Origin: Lotus japonicus
Taxonomy: Eukaryota; Streptophyta; Magnoliopsida; Fabales; Fabaceae
Reading direction: 5' to 3'
DNA: 64,000 nt
Assembly (NCBI RefSeq): GCF_012489685.1
Contig: NC_080046.1
Span: forward strand, 62,052,195 to 62,116,194
Shown here one piece after another: positions 11,015-22,585 of the stretch (position 1 is its first letter; every line of letters starts with the position of its first letter). The position numbers were made by a program, and so were the translations under genes. A model generated the notes under the pieces. The model saw only the letters and a program-made list of their open reading frames with translations, ran no database searches and had not been told where the DNA came from.

Positions 11015-13783
11015 TCTATACTATATATAAAGGGAGAGTTTGTGCAGCCTTAGGGGCAAACCTGTCATTCAATAATTAATTCCAAAAACTAAGAAGCTTG
11101 GCCATGGTTATTTTAGTAAAAATGTCTTTTATTTCACTCTGATTGAATCTTAGCCGTTGATTCATATAGATTTAACTTTCTAATTACGTCTGATGTTTGC
11201 TCTTCCATTTCATCTGTAACTGAACGAGAGTCCTTTCACCTTTTTCTCATTATCTTCTTCCGTTACATTTTTCCGCCCCCTTTCTTCTTCTTTGAAAACA
11301 CCTTTAAACCCCACAGGGTTCTCTTTCATTACCGCTCCCAACCGGAACGCGTAGGTAAGGTAACGATGAAGATTAACCATCAACAATTGAAACGAAGTCT
11401 GTCATTTTGGGTTTTGCTGTATTTTCCAACTTTTATAGTGTATTTTTTTGAATATCTATTTTCTGTCATTTTGGGTTTTGCTGTATTTTTTTTTCTGTTT
11501 GGGCTTTGTAGTGATACCTTTTCACCAGGTATAATATGTGTTGGTTTCTGGTGAAAATGGGGGAGGGAGCAATGTGGAGTCAAGCCTTTTGTACATTGCT
11601 CCTCATATTATTCCTCAATTCGGTGGGTCACTAATCTGATTTTTTGTTTCTGTTATGTTAGCAATGAACTCTAATTCATACTATTAAAGATATTTTCGCT
11701 TGATAGAACCCAGCTGGATATTATGTCCAGAGTTTGGTTTCTTCCCTTTTTCTTCCTCTTTTCATTGTTGGTCAGAATTTAATTCACTTTATATTAACAT
11801 TGATTTAGGTGATTCATCATCTGTTTTCATTTGTTGTAGTAGCCTATTCAATTTGAGTTGTGAGGGTCAACTATACACATACATGGTCCTCATCTCTGAG
11901 ACCACAACTCCAGTGATCAATTTGAGATGGTAATCTTGCACTTAAATTTGAATAAGACATATATTGTAATTTGTTTTTATGTTAACTTAATATGCTTAAT
12001 TTGTTTGTGAAGGTATCTTAATACCGTTGAAATGAAAAGATTAAAAGCTATACACATACATGGCTCTATATTTGCTACTATACTTACACTTTCATGCTGT
12101 TATAAAAATAAACCACGACAATTGACTGGAGAGCTTGGCGTTTTATTTTGTATTTAGAAGTTGGTAAAGTAATTGAAACCAAGAAATAAATCTTCTTCTA
12201 CTTCTTCTATTTAGCTGATTTTATTCAGTTTTAGAATTGCTTTATTAGGAAGACATCCCCAAGCAAAAAACCTGTCAGGTTTGTAAAATTTAAAGAGCAA
12301 CTTGCTTCCATGGTTTTTATCTTCATTGGTCTCTTAAAATAGTGCTTATGCACTGTTGATTCTCATTACCTTTTGTCCTTTAGAACTGCAGAAAAAAATA
12401 AGGTTGCAAGTCATATTTTACACTTTATGTCTGTATTCCAATGAAAAGTTCTCTCTCTTTAGAGATCTGAAACTTTTGTTTTAGGTAGATTTTGTTAGAA
12501 GCAATTTGATTCATGAAGTTTATGGTTTGCTTTTAGGTTGACATTGGTAACTTAAATGGCGTGAGTGGAGATGCAATTGAAGATTTGGATGGTAACCAAA
12601 TGAATTACATGCATAAAACATAGTGGACTGTTTATTTGTTCACACATTGATTTTGTGTTTTGGTTTCATCTCAAACCACATTTTGTGGGACTTTTCAGTT
12701 TGACCTTTTGTAATTTCAAACAGAAGTTCTGCTTTTGTCGTAGGCACGTGTATCAAACTGAAAGAAGATTAATTGTTGCTGCTATATTTATATTCATCTA
12801 TAGGATTCAGCCTTGGTTATTATCCACTTGAAGGGAAACTTAACTCCAAGTGCCTTTTTACTTGATTAGATCTGGGAAAAAGTTTTTTGCTGATTGTGGA
12901 ACGCCAGGGCCAAAATGGGTGTAAGTATTAGGATGATTTTTTTCCTTCTTCTTGGATGAGGTGCCTGTTTTTAGCTCTATGTAGTTTCTGGGAACTGAAA
13001 TCATCTTTAATCTATCAAGGAAACATTACAAGTGAAATTACTTTCTAGGCATCCAGAGCATGAAGTATTGGTCAAGCCAGATTGTTTGCTTTCTCCATGC
13101 TTTTGTGATTGCTTACCAGATACACCACTGCGATTGGTTTGGGAAGTGGCTTTGGTTTTGTTGTATTAAATTTAGTATCTAAAGTTTCAAATTAATTATT
13201 ATTCTATTTTTTTATTAGAATTTTAATTATGTTGTTTAGTAAACAGATATTGCACTTTAATAGATTCTTTGAATCTCGACGATGGACAAAAAATTGTCTG
13301 CATGACATCAGTCTAAGCAGGAGTTTTCACATGCTACAAAATCAGGGTACAGTGATCAATCATCATGATTTTCACGACACCCTAATGTAACAATGGTAAT
13401 TCACAATATGTTCTTTTTCTATTGTTATTCCTATCCATTTTTCATTCCGTTATTGTTGTGAATATGATAAATAGCATCTGCATTTGAGTCCATTGTTGTC
13501 CAATGAACATGTAGGATTGAATGTTAACAATTATTATGATTAGCATTTTTCCTAAAAATTTGCCGTCATGCATGAATTTTTTTCTTAATGTGAGTGTAAA
13601 AAATGATTGGAATGGAAGATTTGAGGTAGCGCCATAGTGTCATCTCTAAATAGAATTATAATCATGTATCATCACACATATGCTTATGAAGAAGAGACAA
13701 AGCATAAATGCTGCAAAGAAACACAGCCCAAATCTTAACTACTCTAGAGAAATACTTATTTGTCCTTTTTCCTCTCTTTGCAG

Positions 13784-13978
13784 GTAGGACATTATGTTGA
13801 AGAAGTAGAAGAGGTGAAGACATTTGTTCCAGAGTCCATACCGAAGAAGGGTAAGAAGGAAGAAGAACGTGCCTTGGTTAAAATGCAAGATCTTGAAGCT
13901 GTTAATAAGAAAAGAGCTAAGAGTCGTAAGCTTATCTACAACAGAGCTAATCAGTACGCCAAGGAGTGCAATGAGTAG
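13784..13978 (+). pseudogene. Captured exon of 60S ribosomal protein L7 (eL/uL30 family) N-terminus
   Basis: After a splice-acceptor-like CTCTCTTTGCAG the frame reads on for 65 codons to TAG. It contains VPESIPKKGKKEEERAL and AKSRKLIYNRANQYAKEC. This is the basic N-terminal extension of plant RPL7, whose usual form has VPES, a Lys/Arg stretch, ERK/EEWAL, RKLI.NRA.QYAKEY. The globular RNA-binding part is absent and the frame stops right after the first exon's equivalent. It lies inside a Helitron, so it is best read as a transduplicated gene fragment, not a working ribosomal protein. Confidence 0.7.
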
Positions 13979-14324
13979 GAAAACACTATATATTGGTGTA
14001 TGTGCCTCAATCTCAAAAACAGATAACTTGGTTTGCAAAAAAAACCATTGTTTCTCAATGTTTCTCGGTCTCTAACATGAGACTGAAAGATAAAGCTAAA
14101 ATTTAGTGCTCCAGTAATGCTTCTAAGAAACATTGATCAATAAGTTGGAATGTGTAATGGTACACATCTAATTATTACTCGAATGAGGACAAATATTTCG
14201 GAATAAAAGGTAATATCTAAAACAAATGCCAGACAAAGAGTTCTCAAACCAATTAACAATAAATGATTAAAAATCCTCATTTGGAATATCAATGACTACA
14301 ATTCTCATAGTATTTCAAGGTGAC

Positions 14325-14525
14325 CCCTAATGTAGACCACTTTTAAAGTGGTCTAATTTTAGACCACTTTTTTTAACCTACTATAACAGGTCAACACATC
14401 TTTTTTTAAAGATATTTATGATAAATTTTTAATATTTTTTCTTAAAAAATATAATGTGTTGACCTGCTATACTCAGTCAAAGTAGGTGGTGTAAAATTAC
14501 ACCACCTAAAAATGGAGCATATTAG
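14325..14525. mobile_element. Foldback MITE nested in the Helitron
   Basis: The arms AACCTACTATAACAGGTCAA and TTGACCTGCTATACTC... are inverted around an AT-rich centre with matching outer arms (GTAGACCAC / GGTGGTGTAA). A related half (CCTGTTATAGTGGGTCAA) occurs near 60120. No clean target duplication was found. Confidence 0.45.
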
Positions 14526-14905
14526 ATTCTCCCGTATTTCAAATGTATTTTACAAAGAATTCTTTCACAATGTCATATCAAAAAGATCTTTTAACGGGAA
14601 ATGTGCAAAGATACAGTCTCAGTTTCAACTCCCTGTAATAATCTATACCATAGATATTAAAAAAAATCAATCGAGCATTTAGGAAAATAAGTACAAAAGA
14701 TAAAAATAAAATAGCAATTCAAAAAACAAAACAAATATTCAGTAAAATAAAAATACAAATTTATGATTTCATATATTAAAAAAAATTTAATTCTTTTAAT
14801 CCATAGAATATTTTAAATATCACATAGATTAAAAAAAAACATAAAAAAAAAATGAATATCCCCGTGCGATCCCCCGTGCATCGCACGGGTCAAACGTACT
14901 TGTGA

Positions 14906-15240
14906 TAGCCTAAGTGGTAAGAGTTATGTGACATGGTTGAGTGAGGAGGTTCAAAGATCAATCATTGGAGAATTGAATTTATCTTTTAGATGTGTACCAA
15001 AAAGAAAATGATTTTCTCTATTTAACCAAACAAAATGAGAGAATCTTCTCATTATTTACCTTTTTTTTGTCCCCGAATGATAGCTAAAAAAAAGCTAGGG
15101 ACATAAGAGTTGGGTAGGATGAAGGGTGAAAGATCCGGAGTTTGAACCGTGATGATGACTAATTTACTAACATTACTAATAAGTATTAACATATAAAAAT
15201 TACCTCTATTAGAAATTTAAAGGAAATGAAATAAAATTAA
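14906..15240 (+). repeat. tRNA-derived SINE-like pieces
   Basis: Two stretches resemble Pol III box A and box B: TAGCCTAAGTGGTAAGAG ... GAGGTTCAAAGATC near 14908-14961, and TAGCTAAAAAAAAGCTAGGG ... GGAGTTTGAACC near 15081-15149. The related copy at 44070 has the same order. No full cloverleaf can be drawn, so these are not tRNA genes. Confidence 0.35.
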
Positions 15241-15768
15241 CACCACACTCGTTGCAACAAAACAAAAGCAAAGCTTCTCTGTCTCTCTCTATTTGAGATT
15301 GAATCGCTTACCAGTTTCCTGATTGAAGAATTGACGAAATCGATTGCAATTGTTGTGTGAATGCAGAACAGTGGTTCATGATTTCCCAATTTTTTAACTT
15401 CAATTTCCAATCCCTCTTTTTGTCAAAAATCACTGCTTTACTTTCATGATACACTGTCTCTATTTGCTAATTTGGGTGCTATTTGATTGAGTTTCCTTGG
15501 CTCAAAAAGAGGCCTTTAGAGAACCCCATTGATGTTGGGAATATAGGAAGCCTGAAAGATGCAATCATTTGCTCGTAATCAAGCTCACAATGACACTGGT
15601 AATTTAAAGTTGATACATGAATTTTGGCATTCTTTGTATAGATTTTATGTTATCAGTACCATTGCAGCTGGCAGTGTATCTAGTATCTACTAACACTGGA
15701 TGATCATTATAAATAATTTTTTCCTACTGCCATGAATGCCACATTTATTTAATGGTTTCTAGTTCATA
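15241..15768 (+). other. Leader-like captured sequence, then gene 2/3 flank
   Basis: CT-rich DNA followed by a short ATG frame (MQSFARNQAHNDTG) ending in a GT donor near 15600 looks like the 5' end of some gene, but I do not recognise it and no further exon was found. From about 15655 the sequence again matches the gene 1 flank (GCAGCTGG...TGGATGATC...TTATAAATA), so the insertion ends there. Confidence 0.35.
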
Positions 15769-18055
15769 CTAGAGTTTTTTGCCCGTGCGTTGCACGGCGA
15801 AAATTATTATTTTATTGATTTATAAGCCAAAATATAATATTACTTGTAATCAAAACAAAAAAATTAGAAAGAAATCAGGATGAAGACTTAAAAAAAAATC
15901 ACATTTACAGCATTAAAACAAATATTTGAGGTTCAATACAAATAATTCAAAAATAAATCAACATTAACATGCCCAATAGTATAATTCTATCCATGCGGGA
16001 ACAATTGATTTTTTCTTGACAAAAGAGCAATGCAAATGTTAGAACTAATTTGATAGAACCTATAAATTAAAATGCAATGTATTAGTTACAAAAAATTAAT
16101 AACATAAAATTGAATCGAAATAAATTACATAAAACTCACTTTATACAAAGAAAAAAGATAACACTCCGGATCCTCACTTTTCACGTAACATATTCTTCCC
16201 CGTGCAAGCTTTTAACATTTATGACCTCTAATCATTATGTTCTTTATACCCATCTACTCTTAAATTGTGCAAGTTTCACTTTTAGAGTTCATTATAGAGA
16301 TTAATTTCTATGCACCGACGGTGCAAGTTTCACCATCTAATTAATTAATCAAATTCAATAAAATATTCCTATATAGAAAGAACCCCGAGCAAAGAAATCA
16401 AAGAGTAAAATGCACATGTGGGTATCCGACGAATAAGAAAAAAGAAAATGCACATGTATATAATGAAAATGGATGGTCTAAAATGCATTTTGATTAGGAA
16501 AAAGATATTAAAAAGAGTACAGCAAGTACTATAAAATAATCCTGCTAAATCAACCACTGATTTAAATAATAAAAACTAACAACTCAGTGTATTTCATACT
16601 ACAACAGCATACACATTTGGAATGATCCACTTTCTTGTGTATTTTTCTATCTTGAGACACTTCTTTCCTAAATGATTATAAAAAATGAAAAACAAACACA
16701 TAAAGAAAAAAGAATATTTCTTGCAGCATTTGAAAGAACTCGAAACATTAAGAGATCAATCAGAACATCAACCCAGTATCACCAAGGGGGAGATGTAAGC
16801 AATCCATGAAAAAATTGTACTTCAAAATGGAAAAATAAAATCCCTAATCAATCCAATATTTTCCCACAAACCACCCTTCACCTGAAAGGTGTCATTTGGA
16901 TTGCAATTAATTGGAGCATCACAATTGGAGCAACAATTTATCCATGTATCGTTCAAGTCCTTGGCCATTATCAATCACAGCACTTTAAGGGACGTAACAG
17001 AAAAGCAGTGTAGGATTTATATATATAGAAGACATACAATTGAAAGTTAATTGGGATTGAAACTCGAGGGAATCCAAAGAGCAGAGGTAGATACCCTGGA
17101 AACATTTCCCCATATAAGCTGTCACAGAATCTCTTCTTTTTAATTCTTGTCCTGCACAATTTAACATAACCACCAACAGATAAATTCACAGTAACAATCA
17201 AAAATCATCTAAATAAAAAAAAGAAACAAAGAGGAATATAGCTAATCTTCAAGCTTAGAGTTTTTATATTATTAACAGTCCTCGGTATCAAGCAATAAAG
17301 GGTTGTTACTTGTTACCAGTTCAACTTCAATCCAATCACATGCCATAATAAAAGCTTCCGGTTTCACATATAAGTGTAAAGCAACTATAAACCAAAACCA
17401 AAAAATAACTCTTGCTTCAGTGTTGACACTTTAGAGTGTGGGAATTTATACTATTCCTCTTGCATAATTTGCAATAACATGCTATTATTCTGTAGCGGTA
17501 GAGTTGAGCAAGACATCAACAATAGCAAAATATATTTACTGGTTGTATTCAATAAACAAAGTGCCCTAAAGAAGTCACGCATTTAAAATACAAAACCATA
17601 ATAGACTATTAAAAAAGACCAAATAAATGGAATTGGAGAATAGAATCTATAGCAGCCATCAGAGAAGCTTTTTTATGCAAATCTTTCCAATTCCACTTGT
17701 ACACCTGGTTCATATGACTTATGATTCCCAGCAATAACTCCAGCAAGCACTGATCTGGTGGACTTTTCTTGAAGATCTACAATGAGGAAATTTGGGTGGA
17801 TATTCAAAACGCTATCGAGGAAGAAAATGGCTTATGAATCGGGATGGGAGGGGAGGAGGGAGGAGGAATCAGTTCAGTGGTGCAAGCGGAGAAATCAATG
17901 TTTGAGGCGTGAGGGAGAAAAGGATGGGGGCGGCTGGAGATGGGTCTCGAGGATGTCGGAGAAAGGAGGAGGTGAGTTATTGACGTGGGGAAGCTGGGTG
18001 AGGGAGGAGGTCGTGGAGGATCGGAGATGAATAAAGCTGGTTGAAGAAGAAATTT
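15769..18055 (-). mobile_element. Second Helitron-like element, minus orientation
   Basis: On the minus strand the element ends in hairpin GCCGTGCAACGCACGGGC (plus 15781-15798) then AAAAAACTCTAG followed by host T, the canonical CTRR|T Helitron 3' end. The left host flank (TGGTTTCTAGTT) matches gene 1 flank near 3880 and the right host flank resumes near 18060 (TTGATTTCTATACAGAACCT, matching 4082), so the element lies between them. The 5' end is uncertain. The minus strand contains leader-like and exon-like stretches (for instance around 18010-17780 and 17176-16900) that I cannot assign. Confidence 0.6.
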
Positions 18056-18925
18056 TTACATTGATTTCTATACAGAACCTCCTGATTAATGAAGCTAAAC
18101 TGAGTAATTCAATACATCTCAATGAAACATGCTGAAACCAGTTCGGTTTTCCCAAACTGCTATTCCGGTTTGCTGTTTTGCTTGAACTTGAACCATGAAT
18201 AGTCCTAGTTTAAATTATTCAATCCCTGCAGATTAGCTAGAAATTGATAAGAAATTAACATTACACTTAAACTAGCAATTACACTTGATAATATTGTGCT
18301 ACAATTTAACTTCTAAATAGCTAAATTTTCTGCCAAAGTATTTTACAGTCAATTAGCCACTTATTTCATGCTACCGACATTTTGGTAGTTAATGGTGGTT
18401 ATTGCAGCCAAACACTTTTTGCTACAAAATTGTTGAGGATTTTTTGGTAATTAATCTTTTGATTTCTTGTTGTGATTAAACGGTGACAACAAATAAATAC
18501 TATGTTTGTACCAGTGCAAACGAATGTTAGCACATACTTTAAAATGAAAAGTGAACGAAACTCTTCTTATGGATTGGGATTGAAATACCTCTTACATTGC
18601 ACCCATCTAGTATCCAAATACATATAAATTAATTTTTCTTTATTCTCAATGAATATTCCCAACTTGGAAGCAGGACACAGTGTTTGCTGACTTACCTTAA
18701 AGTATGGAATTATTTTATTTTAGGTGAACTTATAATGTGTTGGAGAAATGTAAGTGCTTAGTCCACTTTAATAATATCATTACTAATAAATAGCCCCTAC
18801 CTTTCCTTTACTCTAATGACTTATTATATTTCAGTTTCTCTATCTCTCATTCACTATCAGCTTATCACACACACTTGTCTTCTTCAGTGAAATTTAAGCC
18901 CGTATTCAGAGTGCACTGACTAAAG
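18056..18925 (+). repeat. Upstream region of gene 3, duplicated from the gene 2 upstream region
   Basis: This aligns with 4080-5215 and 5871-6950 but lacks the two insertions found there. It includes a possible TATA element AATAAATAG at 18784-18792 and the shared CT-rich leader. Confidence 0.65.
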
Positions 18926-21138
18926 ATGAAAGACAATATTGGCAATGTGGTGCAGGGGTTGAAACCAACGTTGCTAATGGTGGCTGTGCAGATAGCATTT
19001 GCAGGGGTGAATGTGCTCTACAAGCTCGCCTTAAACGATGGCATGAACTTGAGGGTGGTTAGTGCCTACCGCTTTGTATTCGCCACTGCTTTCATGGCTC
19101 CACTTGCTCTTATCCTTGAAAGGTTAGTTCCTTCTTCAATTTATAAAAAAATTATTGATCCAACTGATCCATATATATGCTTTTATTTTGTCCATGGATG
19201 TTTGTAGAAAGAACAGGACAAAGATGACTTGGATGGTGCTGTTTCAGTCTTTTCTGTGCGGTGTATTTGGGTAGGTATGTAGTGTCATACTCCCTCCGTT
19301 CCTAAATATAAGACCTAATACAAAAAATTGCGCTTATTAAGAAAACATTAAATGTGTTCAATTAGTGTATTGGTTTTTTAAAAATGCATACATTCCTCCA
19401 TATTTACCCTTTGTCATTTTCTCTCACTAATTAATGATAAGTGGTAATCAAAACTTGGGAATTGAAAACATATAATTAATGTGGAGGGTAAAAATGGAAG
19501 AGTACAAAACCTTTTGTTAGATTATTGTAACTAGGTCTTATATTTAGGAACTTCAAAATTTTGAAACTAGGTCTTATATTTAGGAACGGAGGGAGTAATG
19601 TTTATTGATATGTTCCTTTATTATATACCACTTAATTGATACTCCTTTCAATTTATTATGGACTAATTTATTAGCACAAGTTGGTACTTGCATGAATTTC
19701 TTTCACGTATCCTGATATTCATTTCATTGATTTGATTATGCAGAGGAGCATTGTCTCAAATTTTGTACTTAGAGTCCCTGGCTTTAACTTCAGTGACATT
19801 TGCATCTGCCATGTCCAACCTTACACCAGCCATAACCTTTATCATTGCCGCTTCCTTCGGGTAATTAATTAAAGTAATTAACCATTGATTTTACTTCATT
19901 CATATTAAAGAATCGAATTTAATTTCCTTATTCAACAGATTGGAAAAAATAAATTTGAAAACAGTAGCAGGGAAGGCTAAGATAGTAGGTACAATAACTG
20001 GAATTGGTGGAGCAATGGTACTGACTCTGGTTAAAGGCATGGAAATTAAAATTTGGTCCTTCCATCACATACACCTTTTGCATCACCAAAATGGTGCTCA
20101 CCAACACGCTACAAGCACTGGTAAGAACCTTTTGGGTGCTCTCTGTGCACTAGCCAGCAGCATCTCTTACGCATTGTGGCTTACTATTCAGGTCAGTTCA
20201 GTTTGCAGGTTCAGCAACTAATTAATCTTTTGTTTAGTGTTAACTGTTAATCCTTTTATGTTCTGCAATGTTTGGTTTTAAATTAATCTTGAACTGTTGT
20301 GTCTCAGAAAAAAATGACTGAAAGTTACCAGAGTTATTACACAAGCACCGCATTGTTGTCATTTTGGGCATCAGTACTATCCGTCCTGTTTGCTCTTTGC
20401 ATTGAGAGGGATTTGAGTCAGTGGAGGCTGGGTTGGAATGTTAGATTACTAACTGTTGCTTATGCGGTATGTTATTTGATCGCTTAATAATTATTTTAAG
20501 ATAATGCTAACTTTAAGCTATCATCAATAATTATATATGAATTGACTGGCATAGGGTACAGTGGTTTCTGGACTGGTGGTGGTTGTAATTTCATGGTGTA
20601 TCCAAATGAGAGGTCCTTTGTTTGCCTCTGTTTTCATGCCTCTGGTTCTTGTGATTTTGGCCTTTCTTTGTTCTCCGCTATTGAACGAAACCCTATACCT
20701 TGGAAGGTACGTATCTCAGGCTTTACTTGTCATTCTCAAAACACACATCTCAACACATTAACTAAGAAATAAGATTTTGTCACATTCTTTTCAAAAACGA
20801 TTTGTCACATTGACAGAGAGTTAATTCAACAGAAATCCTCATGTATCATGTTTTGTGCTGTTTTATAGCTTATAAATTGTTCACCTATAGTGTGATTTTT
20901 AGCCATATATGTTAAAAATGGTTAGCTAATTAAACTATAATTGATTGGTTTTGCTAATTTCAGCATCATTGGAGCAGTGTTGATTGTATGTGGCTTATAT
21001 GCTGTTATATGGGGTAAAAGCAAAGAGATGAAGATGAGTCCTTTGGTGTCTTCAAATGAATCCGATACAGTCGAAATAGTCTCGAAATCTACAGTATCAG
21101 AATCAGAAGAGAAAAGCAACAAAAATGGCATCAAATGA
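18926..21138 (+). CDS. WAT1-related (nodulin MtN21/EamA) transporter, complete, 371 aa
   Basis: Seven exons: 18926-19122, 19208-19270, 19744-19860, 19939-20191, 20308-20466, 20555-20706 and 20964-21138. The intron positions and phases are identical to gene 2 and the joined frame is open. The N-terminus (MKDNIGNVVQGLKPTLLMVA) has one residue more than gene 2. Family marks are VQIAFAGVNVLYKLALNDGM, NLTPAITFIIAASFG, the HHIHLLHHQNGAHQH loop, STGKNLLGALCALASS and IIGAVLIVCGLYAVIWGKSK. It is expected to be a ten-helix exporter with two EamA repeats; the substrate is unknown. Intron 2 is enlarged by a Stowaway MITE. Intron 3 and the others are close in length to gene 2, which points to recent duplication. 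Redundancy with gene 2 is likely. Confidence 0.93.
19290..19595. mobile_element. Stowaway MITE in intron 2 of gene 3
   Basis: The terminal inverted repeats are CTCCCTCCGTTCCTAAATAT and its complement, with TA target duplications at 19288-19289 and 19596-19597; this is the defining structure of Stowaway (Tc1/mariner) MITEs. The right subterminal motif GTCTTATATTTAGGAAC is present twice (near 19533 and 19571), a small internal duplication. The intron 2 copies in genes 1 and 2 lack the element. Confidence 0.9.
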
Positions 21139-21276
21139 TTAGGCAATGAATATACCAAAGGCTGATTGAGCAAGAGTTAAAGCACATAATATTGGAAGTG
21201 GCAAAGTGAGTGGGAGTTGATATTATATGCCCCATAATACATTTCTTAGTTTTTAATTTCACTTTTTCTAGAAGTT
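21139..21276 (+). other. 3' untranslated region and short flank of gene 3
   Basis: The sequence aligns with the 3' flanks of genes 1 and 2 (AGAGTTAAAGCACATAAT) until the TIR element begins. No separate feature was seen. Confidence 0.5.
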
Positions 21277-22585
21277 GCTTGCTGTGGTGCCTCCTCCCAA
21301 ATGTAGATATGGTGCCGCCGCTTAGTTGGACCAGTAGAAAAGTACTATGTTTTATATGAGTCAGCAAGTATATTTTTCCTATGATTTTTTTTTATAATAT
21401 TATTTTTGAAAATATAGTTATTATTTTTTGCTAATTGGTCCCTTCACCTAAATATAAGAGTTTAACCTTGGTAACTGTTAAAGTTAGTGTCCATCAACGT
21501 CAAAAAAAAAGTTTTCCATCCATCTTCTCTCTCAATTGGAAATTATATTTGTTCTTCTTCTTCTCCCACTTTTCTTCTGGGATTTATTCATATCCATCTC
21601 CTCCCTCCTCCTCCTTAACCCAAACCCATAACATATGAACCCAAACCCAGAACTCACTGTGTTCGGCCATGAACCCGAGACTGCGAGCAAGCTTTAAGGT
21701 TCAACGCCGCACGATCCAAAAATGCAAATTGAAACCCAAACTCATTTTTCAAAAAACGCAGAGAAGAAAAGCACAAGTTGAGAAAGATCCAGATTCAAAA
21801 AAGGGAAGTTAACCCCAAAATTTTACCAGAAGAACAAACCCAAATTTCTGACCACAAAACCTTAGAGTTTGGGTCCTCAGGTCTTGACGGGAATCCTTAG
21901 AGGGATGTGAGAATGGAAGAGAGGGACGGCGTCGGCGAACTCGACGGTGTCGTTGGAAGGGGAGATGCGCCCAATTAAGATGTCGTTGACGGCAGAGAAC
22001 GAGTTTGATGTAAGTGTTTTGAGCAACCTCGTACCACAAATCGACGCTTCCATTGTTTCAGCGGTGGATTCCCAATGTTTATGGGTCGTGGTCGCGTTAA
22101 TGGTTTCACGGTAGTTCTCCGACGACAGTGCGTTCTTTAGATCGGTCACACAGGTCGATTTCTGGTGGTTCTATGGAAGCTTCCTCTAGTGGGTTTTGCC
22201 ACGGGTATGAGAGGAAGGGAAAATTGAAGAAGAAAGAAGGTGATATTTGGATTCATCCTCCCTTTGAAGAATCAAAGATGAAGAAGTGTGAAGTTAGGGT
22301 TCCTGGTAGGTTGAAGATGAACCAAAGAGAATATGAATCAGCAATGTCTGTTTCATACTTTCAACCTTCAAACTAAAAATCTCACTCATGGTAAAAAAAC
22401 AAATAACTTTCAAACATTTGCTAAAAAACTCTTCCCTAAATTAAAAATAGAATTTATTTTTAATTTATAAAAGACAAACGAAAATGAAAAAAACTGAAAA
22501 AAATAATACACATGTCATATTTTTATTTGAAGAAAGCATGGAGGTACCACACCCACAAAAATCCAGAGGCACCACAGAATTTACC
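21277..22585. mobile_element. TIR element with gene fragments (Pack-type, possibly Mutator-like)
   Basis: The ends carry inverted CTGTGGTGCCTC (left, near 21282) and GAGGCACCACAG (right, near 22565). Similar sequence (TTCTAGAAGTT left, TTCCTAGAATT right) lies outside, consistent with a degenerate target duplication of about 9-11 bp. The gene 1 and 2 flanks carry only one such site. The inside is much richer in GC than the surroundings and holds coding-like fragments. No transposase was seen. The TIR length and the target size suggest but do not prove a Mutator-like element. Confidence 0.6.
21877..22149 (-). pseudogene. Unrecognised gene fragment inside the TIR element
   Basis: An open frame of 90 codons on the minus strand, GC-rich compared with its surroundings and with a protein-like composition (for example SICGTRLLKTLTSNSFSAVN and DTVEFADAVPLFHSHIP). 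It has no recognisable domain, signal peptide or membrane helix. Its position within the inverted ends suggests a captured exon of a host gene. I cannot name the parent gene. Confidence 0.4.

Larger units (their letters stand above)
11015..14905 (+). mobile_element. Helitron-like element carrying gene fragments
   Basis: The left end, A|TCTATACTATATATAAAG, is a typical plant Helitron 5' terminus. The right end has the characteristic 3' hairpin CCCGTGCATCGCACGGG at about 14874-14890, followed by TCAAACGTACTT, which resembles a mutated version of the usual CTAGT end. No Rep/helicase gene is seen, so the element is non-autonomous. Inside are CT-rich leader-like DNA (11200-11340), a piece of ribosomal protein L7 and a nested foldback MITE. 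The gene 1 flank has no counterpart. The precise 3' nucleotide is uncertain. Confidence 0.65.

Noticed and set aside
14908..15149. Possible tRNA gene
   Set aside because: Box A/B-like motifs are present but no acceptor or anticodon stem can be formed; treated as SINE-like.
17782..18155. Plus ORF of 82 and minus ORF of 86 codons at the end of the second Helitron
   Set aside because: GA/CT-rich leader-like composition; no recognisable domain in either.
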